Assembly (NCBI RefSeq): GCF_014652095.1
Contig: NZ_BMYD01000002.1
Span: 124,001-188,000 of the forward strand
Source of the DNA: Cognatilysobacter bugurensis
GTDB lineage: Bacteria; Pseudomonadota; Gammaproteobacteria; Xanthomonadales; Xanthomonadaceae
Length of the DNA: 64,000 nucleotides
Direction of reading: 5' to 3'
The notes beneath the pieces were generated by a model. It worked only from the letters and a program-made list of their open reading frames with translations. It was not told the DNA's origin and did no database searches. The position numbers were made by a program, and so were the translations under genes. Positions 38,340 through 47,550 of this stretch are shown piece by piece; the first letter of the stretch is position 1; every line of letters begins with the position of its first letter.

Positions 38340-40934
38340 ATGCTTTCCAGCGCCCCGGCCTCGCAACGCGCATCGCATCGCAGCTTGCGCACGCCGACCG
38401 TCCTGCTCAGCCTGTGCGTCGCCCTGTGCCTGTCCCAGGCCGCGGCGCAGTCCACGTCCGCACCGGCCGCTGATGCCGCGCTGAGCCCGGTGGCCACGCC
38501 TGCGGCCTGGCCGCAGATGAGCTCACCGCTGGCGCCAGACCCGCGCCTCGAAGCGCGCATCAAAGCGCTGCTCGCCGAAATGAGCGTCGAGGACAAGGTG
38601 GGGCAGGTCGTGCAGGGCGACCTGGGCAGCCTGACCCCCGAGGACGTGCGCACGTACCGGCTCGGCTCGGTGCTGGCGGGCGGCAACTCCGATCCGGGCG
38701 GCCGCTACAACTCGACGGGCCCGGAATGGCTCGCACTGGCCGACGCGCTGTACCGCGCATCGATGGACACCTCGGGCGGGCGCAAGCCGATCCCCGTGCT
38801 GCTCGGCATCGACGCCGTGCACGGGCACAACAACGTCGTCGGCGCGACGCTGTTCCCGCACAACATCGGGCTCGGCGCCGCGCACGATGCGGACCTCGTG
38901 CGCCGCATCGCGCAGGCCACGGCCGCCGAACTGCGCACGACCGGCTTCGAGTGGACGTTCGCGCCGACCGTCACCGTGCCGCGCGACGACCGCTGGGGAC
39001 GCACGTACGAGGGCTATTCCGAGGATCCCGCGCTCGTGTCGCGCTACGCGACGGCGGTGGTTGAAGGCCTGCAGGGCGAGGTCGGCTCGAAGACATTCCT
39101 AGGACCGTCGCAGGTCGTGGCCTCGTCGAAGCACTTCATCGGCGACGGCGGCACGTTCGAGGGCAAGGACAAGGGCGACACGCGCGTCAGCGAGGCCGAG
39201 CTGCGCGACGTGCACGGCGCCGGCCACATTGCGGCGCTCAAGGCTGGCACGCAGACCGTCATGGCGTCGTTCTCGAGCTGGAACGGCGAGAAGATGCACG
39301 GCAACCGCAGCCTGCTGACCGACGTGCTCAAGGACCGGCTCGGCTTCGACGGGTTCGTGGTCGGCGACTGGAACGGCCACGGCGAAGTGACCGGCTGCAC
39401 GAACGAGAGCTGCCCCGAGGCGCTGATCGCCGGCATCGACATGTTCATGGCGCCCGACAGCTGGAAGGGCGTCTACACGAACACGCTCGCCCAGGTGAAG
39501 TCCGGGAAGATCCCGATGCAGCGGCTCGACGATGCCGTTGCGCGCATCCTGCGCGTCAAACTGCGGCTCGGCCTGTTCGACGCCGGCGCGCCGTCCGAGC
39601 GGGCGCTCGGCGGTGAGTTCGAGCGGCTCGGCAGCGCCGAGCACCGCGCACTGGCCCGCGAGGCGGTGCGCAAGTCGCTGGTGCTGCTCAAGAACAACGG
39701 ATCGGTCCTGCCGCTCAAGCCGGACGCCCGCATCCTCGTGGCAGGCGACGGCGCGGGCAACGTCGGCAAGCAGGCCGGCGGCTGGACGCTGAGCTGGCAG
39801 GGCACGGGCACGACGCGCGCGGACTTCCCGAACGCGACGTCGATCTGGGAAGGCATCGAGCAGGCCGTCAAGGAGGGCGGCGGCCGTGCCGAACTGTCCG
39901 TCGATGGGACGTACAAGCAGAAGCCGGACGCGGCGATCGTCGTGTTCGGTGAAGAGCCGTACGCCGAGTTCATTGGTGACGTCCCGAACCTCGCCTACCA
40001 GCCCGGCAAGGGGCGCGACCTCGCGCTGCTGCAGCGGCTGAAGGCCGAGGGCATTCCGGTGGTCGCCGTGTTCCTGTCCGGCCGCCCGATGTGGGTCAAC
40101 CGCGAGATCAACGCCGCCGACGCGTTTGTCGCGGCGTGGCTGCCCGGCTCCGAGGGCGGCGGCGTGGCCGACGTGCTGTTCCGGCGCGCCGACGGCACGG
40201 TGGCACACGATTTCACCGGGACCCTGCCGTTCTCGTGGCCGAAAACCGCCGTGCAGACGCCGCTCAACGTCGGCCAGCCTGGCTACGACCCGCTGTTCCC
40301 GGTGGGTTACGGGCTCAGCTACGGCAAGCCGCGCGAACTTGCGCCGCTGTCCGAAGAGTCGGGGCTGCGGCACGGCGGCGCCGAGCCGGGCCTGTACTTC
40401 GCCCGCGGAGCCGTCGCGCCAGGCTGGACGCTGACCGTGGCCGACGGCAGTGGCAAGGCGCAAACCGTGCGCACGCTGCCGACCCGCGACCTCGCGCGGA
40501 ACGTGGCCATCCGCGCGACCGATCATGAGGCGCAAGAGGACGCACGCCGCATCCAGTGGTCCGGCAGCGGCGCAGGCATCGTCGCGTTCGCGGCCGATGA
40601 GCCCGTCGATCTCACGCGCGAAAGCAATGCAGGGGCCACGCTGGTTGCAACCGTCAAGGTCGATGCGCCCGTGCGGGGCGCCGTTCCGGTCGGAATCGGC
40701 TGCGGCACGGGCTGCTCGGCGCAGGTCGACCTCGCCCCGGCGCTTGCCAAGGTGCCGCACTCGCAATGGCAGCGCGTCGCGATTCCGCTTGCCTGCTTCG
40801 CGCGCGCCGGGGCAGACCTGAGCCGCGTGAGTGAGGTGTTCCGTCTCAGCTCCAAGAGCGTGCTCGATCTGTCGGTGTCACGCGTGGCATTGGGCACGGA
40901 GGCCGATCAGACGGTCGCCTGCCCCGCGCCCTAG
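38340..40934 (+). CDS. Secreted GH3 beta-glucosidase / glucan 1,4(1,3)-beta-glucosidase
   Basis: An 864-residue enzyme releasing glucose from the ends of beta-glucans or cello-oligosaccharides. Signal peptide (about 16-37, ending AAAQS). GH3 N-terminal barrel (about 55-400) with GIDAVHG, RWGRTYEGYSEDP, KHFIGDGG and nucleophile D343 in VVGDWNGHG; GH3 C-terminal sandwich (about 440-650) with KSLVLLKNN and YGLSYG; then a C-terminal beta domain (about 670-860) as in ExoP-type enzymes. AAGGAGG stands 7 bp before ATG. Transcribed from its own operator-promoter. Confidence 0.94.
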   Translation: MLSSAPASQRASHRSLRTPTVLLSLCVALCLSQAAAQSTSAPAADAALSPVATPAAWPQMSSPLAPDPRLEARIKALLAEMSVEDKVGQVVQGDLGSLTPEDVRTYRLGSVLAGGNSDPGGRYNSTGPEWLALADALYRASMDTSGGRKPIPVLLGIDAVHGHNNVVGATLFPHNIGLGAAHDADLVRRIAQATAAELRTTGFEWTFAPTVTVPRDDRWGRTYEGYSEDPALVSRYATAVVEGLQGEVGSKTFLGPSQVVASSKHFIGDGGTFEGKDKGDTRVSEAELRDVHGAGHIAALKAGTQTVMASFSSWNGEKMHGNRSLLTDVLKDRLGFDGFVVGDWNGHGEVTGCTNESCPEALIAGIDMFMAPDSWKGVYTNTLAQVKSGKIPMQRLDDAVARILRVKLRLGLFDAGAPSERALGGEFERLGSAEHRALAREAVRKSLVLLKNNGSVLPLKPDARILVAGDGAGNVGKQAGGWTLSWQGTGTTRADFPNATSIWEGIEQAVKEGGGRAELSVDGTYKQKPDAAIVVFGEEPYAEFIGDVPNLAYQPGKGRDLALLQRLKAEGIPVVAVFLSGRPMWVNREINAADAFVAAWLPGSEGGGVADVLFRRADGTVAHDFTGTLPFSWPKTAVQTPLNVGQPGYDPLFPVGYGLSYGKPRELAPLSEESGLRHGGAEPGLYFARGAVAPGWTLTVADGSGKAQTVRTLPTRDLARNVAIRATDHEAQEDARRIQWSGSGAGIVAFAADEPVDLTRESNAGATLVATVKVDAPVRGAVPVGIGCGTGCSAQVDLAPALAKVPHSQWQRVAIPLACFARAGADLSRVSEVFRLSSKSVLDLSVSRVALGTEADQTVACPAP

Positions 40935-41010
40935 GCGCGCTGCACTGCATCATTTTCGACGCTGAAAAGCCTGTTTTTCCTACCACTTCGTCATCGGCGC
41001 AGCCTGTTAT

Positions 41011-41024
41011 TGACAACGCTGTCA
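41011..41024. promoter_or_regulatory. Candidate LacI operator, site 3 (before the TonB receptor gene)
   Basis: TGACAACGCTGTCA, identical to site 2, 89 bp before the receptor start codon. TTGACA (41010-41015) lies inside, and TGGAAT at 41033-41038 is a possible -10 at 17-bp spacing, so repression by promoter occlusion is plausible. Confidence 0.8.
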
Positions 41025-41112
41025 TCAAGTCGTGGAATCGCCGCTTCTTGAAAGTCCGCTGTCCGGCCGACGCCTTCTTTCCTTTGATATCTCGCCACCG
41101 CGGGGAACGCCC

Positions 41113-44100
41113 ATGAAGCAACAGCACAAGACGCCCAGCCAGAAGCTACTGACCGCTGCAGTACTGCTGGCCCTGGCCCACCCCGCGTTCGCCCAGGTGG
41201 CGACTGAAGAGGCGGCGCGTCCCGCCAGCGAAACATCGCAGTCGACGGAGAACGCAGGCGACGACACGCCGACCGTGCTCGACGCGGTCGTCGTCACCGG
41301 CATCCGCAACAGCATGGCCGCGTCGGCGAACATCAAGCGCGACGCGCAGGGCATCGTCGACGGCATCGTCGCCGAGGACATGGGCAAGTTCCCCGACACC
41401 AACCTCGCGGAGTCGCTGCAGCGCATCAGCGGCGTGTCGATTGATCGCAGCAACGGTGAAGGCTCGACGGTCACTGTCCGCGGCGTGGGCCCGGACTTCA
41501 ACCTGGTGCTGCTCAACGGGCGCCAGATGCCCGCGTCGACGATTGCCGACACCGGCGCGTCGAACTCGCGCGCGTTCGATTTCGCGAACATCGCGTCCGA
41601 AGCGATCTCCGCAATCGAGGTCTACAAGACCAGCCGCGCAAGCACGCCGACCGGCGGCATCGGCGCGGCGATCAATATCAAGACGGCGCGTCCGCTCGAC
41701 ACCCCCGGCACGCGCGCGATCGTCGGCGTCAAAGGCGTCTGGGACACGTCGGTCGAGAACCTTCCGGAGTCGCTACAGGGCGACAGCGTCACGCCCGAGG
41801 TCGCAGGCCTGTACAGCACCACATTCGCCGACGGCCGCTTCGGCGTCGCGCTGACCGGCAGCTACCAGGAACGCGACTACGGTTTCAGCCAGGTTGCGGT
41901 TGGCAACGGCTGGCGCACGTTCGAGGGCGACGAGAACAACTGGGGCACGATTCCCCAGCCGGGCAGCCCCGGCTCGGAGAACATCATCAACCGCCCGGGC
42001 CCCGACGACATCTACTCGGTGCCGCAGAACCTGGGCTACAGCGTCAACGGCGTGCAGCGTCAGCGCACGAACGCCCAGCTGGTGCTGCAGTACGCGCCGA
42101 CCGACCGCGTCACGGCCACGCTCGATTACACGTACTCCGAGAACAAGATCCAGACCCAGCGCAACGAGCTGTCGGTGTGGTTCAACTTCGGTCCGTCGGA
42201 GAGCAGCTGGACGGATGGCCCGGTGGCGGCGCCGAACTTCTACCGCGAAATCATCGTCCCCGCCACAAGCGACCTGTCGATGGGCGGCGCGATGGCCGCG
42301 ACCAAGAACGAGAACAAGTCGTTGGGCTTCAACGTCGCGTGGGAAGTCACCGACCAGTTGAACCTCGCGCTGGACTATCACAACTCGTCAGCGGTCTCCG
42401 GCGCCGATAGCCCGTGGGGATCAAGCGGCGTGCTCGGCGCCGCCGGCTTCTTCCGCGGCACCACCTCGGTGGACTTCTCGGGCGATTTCCCGATCCTCAA
42501 CGTCCAGTTGCCGCCCGGCCTGAATCAGATCGACCCCTCGGCGATGCAGGTCACCGGCTCGACGTTCCGGAACAGTTATATGCGGTCCGAGGTCGAGCAG
42601 GTGCAGCTCGACGGTGATTTCCTGTTCGAGGATTACTCGCGCCTGGACTTTGGCGTTGCCGCGACGGAGGTCAACAACCGCTCTGCGTTCGCCAACGTGC
42701 AGCTCGATACCTGGGGTGGCGCCACCAGCCCCGCTGACTATCCGGACGATGTCTGGCGCCTGGATTACATCGGCAACTATTTCGATCAGTTCGCCGGGCA
42801 CGACAATCCAAACTTCACCGATGCGTTCTTTGTCTGGAACTTCGAAACCGTGCGGCGCCTGGCAGAGGAGGCGTGGGTCCGCAACGGGGGTGACGCCGCG
42901 GACTATCGCGCCTCGGACGACTTCACGACCGACCGACGCGTCACCGAGAAGTCCAGGAGCGCATACCTCCAGTGGAGCAACACCTGGGACTTGGCGATGC
43001 CGGTGAGCATGGCCGTCGGCGTGCGCTATGAAGAAACTCAGGTGTCGTCGTCGGCGCTGGTACCTGCTGCGACTGCGATCTCGTGGGGCTCCGCGAATGA
43101 GCTGAGCATCATCCAGGAAGGCGCGGAGTTCACTCGCCTGGAAGGCGAGTACGACTACTGGTTGCCCAGCCTGGACCTGGCGGTGGATCTCAGCGAAACG
43201 ATGAAGCTGCGCGGCAGCTACGGCGAAACAATCGGCCGTCCCGGCTGGGGCGCCATCCAGGGCGGACAAACGCTTGATGAGCTGGTGCGCATCAGCGGCG
43301 GCACCGGTTCGCAGGGTAATCCCGACCTCGAGCCGCTGCACTCGCAGAACTTCGACCTGTCGTTCGAGTGGTACTACGCCGAAGGCAGCTACCTGTCGGC
43401 CGGCTACTTCCGCAAGAACATCGACAACTACATCGGCACCACGCAAATCATCGGCACGCCGTTCAATCTGAACACGCCAGTGGGCGGCGCGTACTGGAAC
43501 CAGGCACTGGCCACTGGCGGATGCACCACGGCGGACGTCGTTTGCATCCGCAACTACATCCTCAACAACCTCAATGGATCTCCGGGCGTGACCCGGACCG
43601 GCGTTGACGCGAACGGTAACGCCACCGGCACGATCATCGGCCAGCCTGGCGACCCGATTGCGGAGTTCCGCATCAATGCACCTGCAAACCAGCGCTCGGC
43701 CTCGCTCGACGGCTGGGAGTTCAACGTCCAGCACCTGTTCGGGCAGAGCGGGTTCGGCCTCGCGGCGAACTACACGATCGTCGACTCGGGTTTGACCTAC
43801 GACAACTACCTGATCGGCGAGCAGTTCGCGCTCGAAGGGCTCAGCGACTCGGCGAACCTGGTCGCGTTCTACGACAAGGGTCCGTGGCAGGTCCGCACGG
43901 CCTACAACTGGCGCGACAAGTTCCTCGCCGGCCGCTTCGACGGCTCGGGCCCCAACCCGAACTACGTCGAGGCTTACGGCCAGCTCGACGTCAATGTCAG
44001 TTACGAGGTCAACGATCAGCTGACGTTGTCGGCGGAGGTCATCAACCTCACCGATGAAACCCGACGCGTGCACGGCCGCCACGAAAACCAGCTGCTGTTC

Positions 44101-44151
44101 GCGACCCAGACCGGTCCGCGCTACATGCTGGGTCTGCGATACCAATTCTGA
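41113..44151 (+). CDS. TonB-dependent receptor for glycan uptake
   Basis: A 1012-residue outer-membrane receptor. Signal peptide 1-27 (ending HPAFA), a TonB-box-like segment TVLDAVVVTG near 54-63, plug domain (about 75-190, with GKFPDTNLAESLQRISGVSIDR and VRGVGPDFNLVLLNGRQMP), and a 22-strand beta-barrel ending in RYMLGLRYQF, with the typical terminal aromatic residue. The plug wording is that of the large TonB receptors of Xanthomonadaceae and Caulobacteraceae that import carbohydrates. Operator and GH3 neighbour suggest a beta-glucan fragment. The halogenase cassette follows 115 bp downstream on the same strand. Confidence 0.94.
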   Translation: MKQQHKTPSQKLLTAAVLLALAHPAFAQVATEEAARPASETSQSTENAGDDTPTVLDAVVVTGIRNSMAASANIKRDAQGIVDGIVAEDMGKFPDTNLAESLQRISGVSIDRSNGEGSTVTVRGVGPDFNLVLLNGRQMPASTIADTGASNSRAFDFANIASEAISAIEVYKTSRASTPTGGIGAAINIKTARPLDTPGTRAIVGVKGVWDTSVENLPESLQGDSVTPEVAGLYSTTFADGRFGVALTGSYQERDYGFSQVAVGNGWRTFEGDENNWGTIPQPGSPGSENIINRPGPDDIYSVPQNLGYSVNGVQRQRTNAQLVLQYAPTDRVTATLDYTYSENKIQTQRNELSVWFNFGPSESSWTDGPVAAPNFYREIIVPATSDLSMGGAMAATKNENKSLGFNVAWEVTDQLNLALDYHNSSAVSGADSPWGSSGVLGAAGFFRGTTSVDFSGDFPILNVQLPPGLNQIDPSAMQVTGSTFRNSYMRSEVEQVQLDGDFLFEDYSRLDFGVAATEVNNRSAFANVQLDTWGGATSPADYPDDVWRLDYIGNYFDQFAGHDNPNFTDAFFVWNFETVRRLAEEAWVRNGGDAADYRASDDFTTDRRVTEKSRSAYLQWSNTWDLAMPVSMAVGVRYEETQVSSSALVPAATAISWGSANELSIIQEGAEFTRLEGEYDYWLPSLDLAVDLSETMKLRGSYGETIGRPGWGAIQGGQTLDELVRISGGTGSQGNPDLEPLHSQNFDLSFEWYYAEGSYLSAGYFRKNIDNYIGTTQIIGTPFNLNTPVGGAYWNQALATGGCTTADVVCIRNYILNNLNGSPGVTRTGVDANGNATGTIIGQPGDPIAEFRINAPANQRSASLDGWEFNVQHLFGQSGFGLAANYTIVDSGLTYDNYLIGEQFALEGLSDSANLVAFYDKGPWQVRTAYNWRDKFLAGRFDGSGPNPNYVEAYGQLDVNVSYEVNDQLTLSAEVINLTDETRRVHGRHENQLLFATQTGPRYMLGLRYQF

Positions 44152-44266
44152 GGGCTGCCGAGGCACGGCGGGCCCGCGACACAGGGGCCGGGTCGGACGC
44201 TGCCAATCGCCGGTGGCGTCCGCCGCCGGCGTACAGCGCCCGTCGACGCTCGGCTAGCATGGGGCG

Positions 44267-45826
44267 ATGCCAGGGGATGAGGTGATTCGCGACATCGTGA
44301 TCGTCGGCGGCGGTTCGGCCGGCTGGCTCACCGCGGCCGTCGTGGCGGCGGCTCACCGCGCGGACACGCCCGGCGGGCTCCGCGTGACCGTGGTCGAGTC
44401 GCCGACCGTGGGCGCGATCGGGGTCGGCGAGGGCACGTGGCCGACCATGCGGGACACGCTGCGGGGAATCGGCGTGTCGGAGGCGGATTTCCTGCGCGAG
44501 TGCGATGCCTCGTTCAAGCAGGGCTCCGAGTTCCGCGGTTGGGTCACCGGCGCCGCCGACGACCGCTACTTCCACCCGTTCATGCTCCCGCACGGCTACA
44601 CGCAGGCCGACCTCGTGTCCGGCTGGCTGCAGCGCCACCCGCAGCACGCGTTCGCGCCGCTCGTCAGCGTGCAGCCGCACCTGTGCATGCGCAGCCGCGC
44701 GCCGAAGCAGCCGGCCACGCCCGAGTACGCGGCCGTCGCGAATTACGCCTATCACCTCGATGCCGGCCGGTTCGGGGAGTTCCTGCGACGCCACTGCGTC
44801 GAGCGCCTCGGTGTCACACACGTGTCCGACCACGTCGTGTCGGTGACCTCGGCCGAGAACGGCGACATCGCGGCAATCGAGCTTGCGCAGCGTGGCTCGC
44901 TGAGCGGAGACCTGTTCGTCGACTGCACGGGCATGCAGTCGCTCCTGCTGGGCCGGCATTGCGGCGTCGGCTTCATCGACCAGCAGCACGTGCTGTTCAA
45001 CGATTGCGCGCTCGCGGTGCAGGTGCCGCACGCGGATGCACGCGCCGAGATTGCGTCGCACACGGTCTCGACCGCACAGCGCAACGGCTGGGTCTGGGAC
45101 ATCGGGCTGCCGACGCGGCGCGGCATCGGCCACGTGTACTCGAGCGCCCACACCGACGACGCGGCGGCCGAAGCCGAGCTGCGCGCATACGTCGCCGCCT
45201 CCGGCGGGCCCGATGACATGCCTGCGCCGCGCAAGCTCACGTTCCGGCCCGGCTACCGCGAGCGGTTCTGGCACCGAAACTGCGTGGCGATTGGCCTGTC
45301 GGCCGGTTTCATCGAGCCGCTCGAGGCCTCCGCGATCGCGCTCGTTGAATTGTCCGCCGCGATGCTCAGCGAGCAGATGCCGGCCACGCGCGAGGACATG
45401 GACCGCGTCGCGCACCGCTTCAACGACAGCTTCCGCTACCGCTGGGAGCGCGTCATCGATTTCCTGAAGCTGCATTACGTGCTGAGCCGGCGCAACGACA
45501 CCGCGTTCTGGCGCGATCACCGCGCCGACGGCTCCATCCCGGATCGGCTGCACGAGCTGCTCGCGCTGTGGCGGTACCGGTCGCCGTCGCGCTATGACTT
45601 CGTGCGCGTCGACGAGGTGTTTCCGTCGGCGAGCTACCAGTACATCCTCTACGGCATGGGCTTCCGCCCCGATGCTGCCGCACGACCGGCACGGCCGGCT
45701 GAACTCGACGTCGCCGATGCCCGCTTCCGCGAGGCCGCGGACCTCACCCGCCGCATGCTGGCCGGGCTGCCCGGCCATCGCGACCTCATCACCCACATCA
45801 CGCAGCACGGGCTGCCGAAGATCTGA
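44267..45826 (+). CDS. Tryptophan-halogenase-like flavoprotein, divergent copy
   Basis: A 519-residue FAD protein of the flavin-dependent halogenase family. FAD motif GGGSAGW (14-20), GVGEGTWPTMR (52-62), and the halogenase Lys (K84 in SFKQGSEF). The WxWxIP signature reads WVWDIG (275-280), losing the Pro, and the EPLES-T segment reads EPLEAS (350-355): Glu is kept but the next Ser is Ala. Such changes make classical tryptophan chlorination doubtful. It is the first gene of a four-gene run with SapC, a cupin-like protein and a second halogenase-like protein, 115 bp after the TonB receptor. Confidence 0.88.
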   Translation: MPGDEVIRDIVIVGGGSAGWLTAAVVAAAHRADTPGGLRVTVVESPTVGAIGVGEGTWPTMRDTLRGIGVSEADFLRECDASFKQGSEFRGWVTGAADDRYFHPFMLPHGYTQADLVSGWLQRHPQHAFAPLVSVQPHLCMRSRAPKQPATPEYAAVANYAYHLDAGRFGEFLRRHCVERLGVTHVSDHVVSVTSAENGDIAAIELAQRGSLSGDLFVDCTGMQSLLLGRHCGVGFIDQQHVLFNDCALAVQVPHADARAEIASHTVSTAQRNGWVWDIGLPTRRGIGHVYSSAHTDDAAAEAELRAYVAASGGPDDMPAPRKLTFRPGYRERFWHRNCVAIGLSAGFIEPLEASAIALVELSAAMLSEQMPATREDMDRVAHRFNDSFRYRWERVIDFLKLHYVLSRRNDTAFWRDHRADGSIPDRLHELLALWRYRSPSRYDFVRVDEVFPSASYQYILYGMGFRPDAAARPARPAELDVADARFREAADLTRRMLAGLPGHRDLITHITQHGLPKI

Positions 45827-45829
45827 CCC

Positions 45830-46540
45830 ATGGCCAATGCCGTTCTGCTCAACAACATCGACCACAAGGACCTTCGCGTCGACCTGCGCCGCGTACGCAG
45901 CCTCGGCGACGACGTGATGTTCACGCCGACGTTCCCGGGCGAGTTCCGCAACCTGCAGGCGCACTATCCGGTCGTCTTTGCGAAGACGCCCAGCGGTACG
46001 TCGTTCCAGCCCGTCGCGTTGTTCGGCCTGCGCGAGGGCCAGAACTTGTTTCTCGGTCCCGACGGTTGGGACGCGACATACGTGCCGCTTGCGATCGAGC
46101 GCCAACCGTTCCTGATCGGCCAGGCAAACGGCGAGCCGATGATCCACATCGACCTCGACCACCCGCGCGCCGGCGTGGCCTCGGGCGAGCTGCTGTTTCT
46201 CGAGCACGGCGGCACGACCGACACGCTCGAGCGCGTCAGCTCGGTGCTGCTCGCGCTGCATGAGGGTTTCCAGGCGGTGCCGGCGTTCGTCGCGCTGCTC
46301 GTCGAGCTCGATCTGCTCGAATCCTTCGTGCTCGACATCGAGTTGAACGACGGCTCGCGCAACCGGCTCGCGGGTTTCTACACGATCAACGAGGATCGGC
46401 TCGCGCAGCTCGACGTGGCCGGGCTCGAGCGCCTGCACCGGGCCGGCTGCCTTGAAGCGATCTACATGGCAATGGCATCGCTGTCCAACCTGCGCGCGCT
46501 GATCGAGCGCGTGAACCGGCTCGATGTCGCCGATCGCTGA
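45830..46540 (+). CDS. SapC family protein
   Basis: A 236-residue protein of the SapC family, named after a protein of the Campylobacter S-layer locus but of unproven function. Typical elements: NNIDHKDLRV near the start, FPGEFRNLQAHYPVVFAK (about 35-52), GREGQNLFL-like LREGQNLFLGPDGWD, and the acidic C-terminal half with FYTINEDRLAQLD. No signal peptide. It starts 3 bp after the first halogenase-like gene, and its end overlaps the next gene by 17 bp, so it is part of a tight operon. SapC proteins recur beside TonB receptors and halogenase-like genes in this group of bacteria. Confidence 0.9.
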   Translation: MANAVLLNNIDHKDLRVDLRRVRSLGDDVMFTPTFPGEFRNLQAHYPVVFAKTPSGTSFQPVALFGLREGQNLFLGPDGWDATYVPLAIERQPFLIGQANGEPMIHIDLDHPRAGVASGELLFLEHGGTTDTLERVSSVLLALHEGFQAVPAFVALLVELDLLESFVLDIELNDGSRNRLAGFYTINEDRLAQLDVAGLERLHRAGCLEAIYMAMASLSNLRALIERVNRLDVADR

Positions 46541-47540
46541 GCGCCGCGTGCACGAGCTGCACGGCGTCGACGCACACGCGCTGCCCGACGAGGTGCTGAC
46601 CTCGACGCGGCCGCTCGTGCTGCGCGGGCTCGTCGCCCACTGGCCTGCGGTGCGGGCGGCGCAGGCGACGCCCGCGTCCGGCATTGATTACCTGCGGCAA
46701 TTCGACGTCGGATCGACGGTCGCGGCGATGGTCGGCGCGCCGGACATTGGCGGGCGGTTTTTCTACAACGACGATCTGAGCGGCTTCAATTTCCACATGG
46801 AGCGCCCGCCGCTGCGCGCGATGCTCGACGCGCTCGCGCGGCACCTCGACGACGCCGCGCCACCGGCGTTGTACGTCGGCTCGACCACCGTCGACACCTG
46901 CCTGCCGGGCTTTCGCGGGGCGAACGACGTCGGCATGGGCGGGCGTGACCCGCTCGTCAGCATCTGGCTCGGCAATCGCACCCGCATCGCCGCGCACCAG
47001 GATCTGCCCGACAACCTCGCCTGCGCGGTCGCCGGCCGGCGGCGATTCACGCTGTTCCCACCGGAGCAGCTTGCAAACCTCTACATCGGCCCGCTGGACC
47101 TGACGCCCGCCGGGCAGGCAATCAGCGTCGTGGACTTCAAGCAGCCGGACCTCGAGCGTTTCCCGCGGTTCGCGCAGGCACTCGAGCACGCGCAGGTCGC
47201 CGATCTCGAACCCGGCGATGCAATCTTCATCCCGAGCATGTGGTGGCACCACGTCGAAGCGCTGGACGCGTTCAACGTGCTCGTCAATTACTGGTGGCGG
47301 CAGTCGCCCGCTTACATGGATTCGCCCATGAACGCGCTGATGCTCGCGATCATGAGCGTGCGCGACCTGCCGGACGAGCAGCGGCGCGCGTGGCAGCACG
47401 CGTTCGAGCATTACGTCTTCGAAGCCGATGACCGCACGGCTGCGCACATTCCCGAACCGGCGCGCCGCGTGCTCGCCCCGCTGGACGAGGCGCGCGCACG
47501 CGAACTGCGTGCGCGCCTGCTCAAGCGGATCAATCGATAG
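46524..47540 (+). CDS. Cupin-like (JmjC-type) Fe(II)/2-oxoglutarate oxygenase candidate
   Basis: A 338-residue protein of the cupin_8 type related to FIH and other JmjC hydroxylases. Expected metal ligands are H158 and D160 in AAHQDLPDN and H243 in MWWHHVEAL; LEPGDAIFIPSMWWHHV is the classical strand before the second His. Also RPLVLRGLVAHWPA near residues 29-42, as in FIH-like proteins. It probably hydroxylates a protein or small molecule; substrate unknown. It starts 17 bp inside the SapC gene, in another frame, and the second halogenase-like gene follows after 10 bp. Confidence 0.88.
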   Translation: MSPIAERRVHELHGVDAHALPDEVLTSTRPLVLRGLVAHWPAVRAAQATPASGIDYLRQFDVGSTVAAMVGAPDIGGRFFYNDDLSGFNFHMERPPLRAMLDALARHLDDAAPPALYVGSTTVDTCLPGFRGANDVGMGGRDPLVSIWLGNRTRIAAHQDLPDNLACAVAGRRRFTLFPPEQLANLYIGPLDLTPAGQAISVVDFKQPDLERFPRFAQALEHAQVADLEPGDAIFIPSMWWHHVEALDAFNVLVNYWWRQSPAYMDSPMNALMLAIMSVRDLPDEQRRAWQHAFEHYVFEADDRTAAHIPEPARRVLAPLDEARARELRARLLKRINR

Positions 47541-47550
47541 GAGCCTTGCG

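Noticed and set aside
44152-44266. Fourth LacI operator before the halogenase cassette
   Set aside because: No TGACA/TGTCA half-sites found in the 115-bp gap; the cassette probably depends on the receptor promoter.
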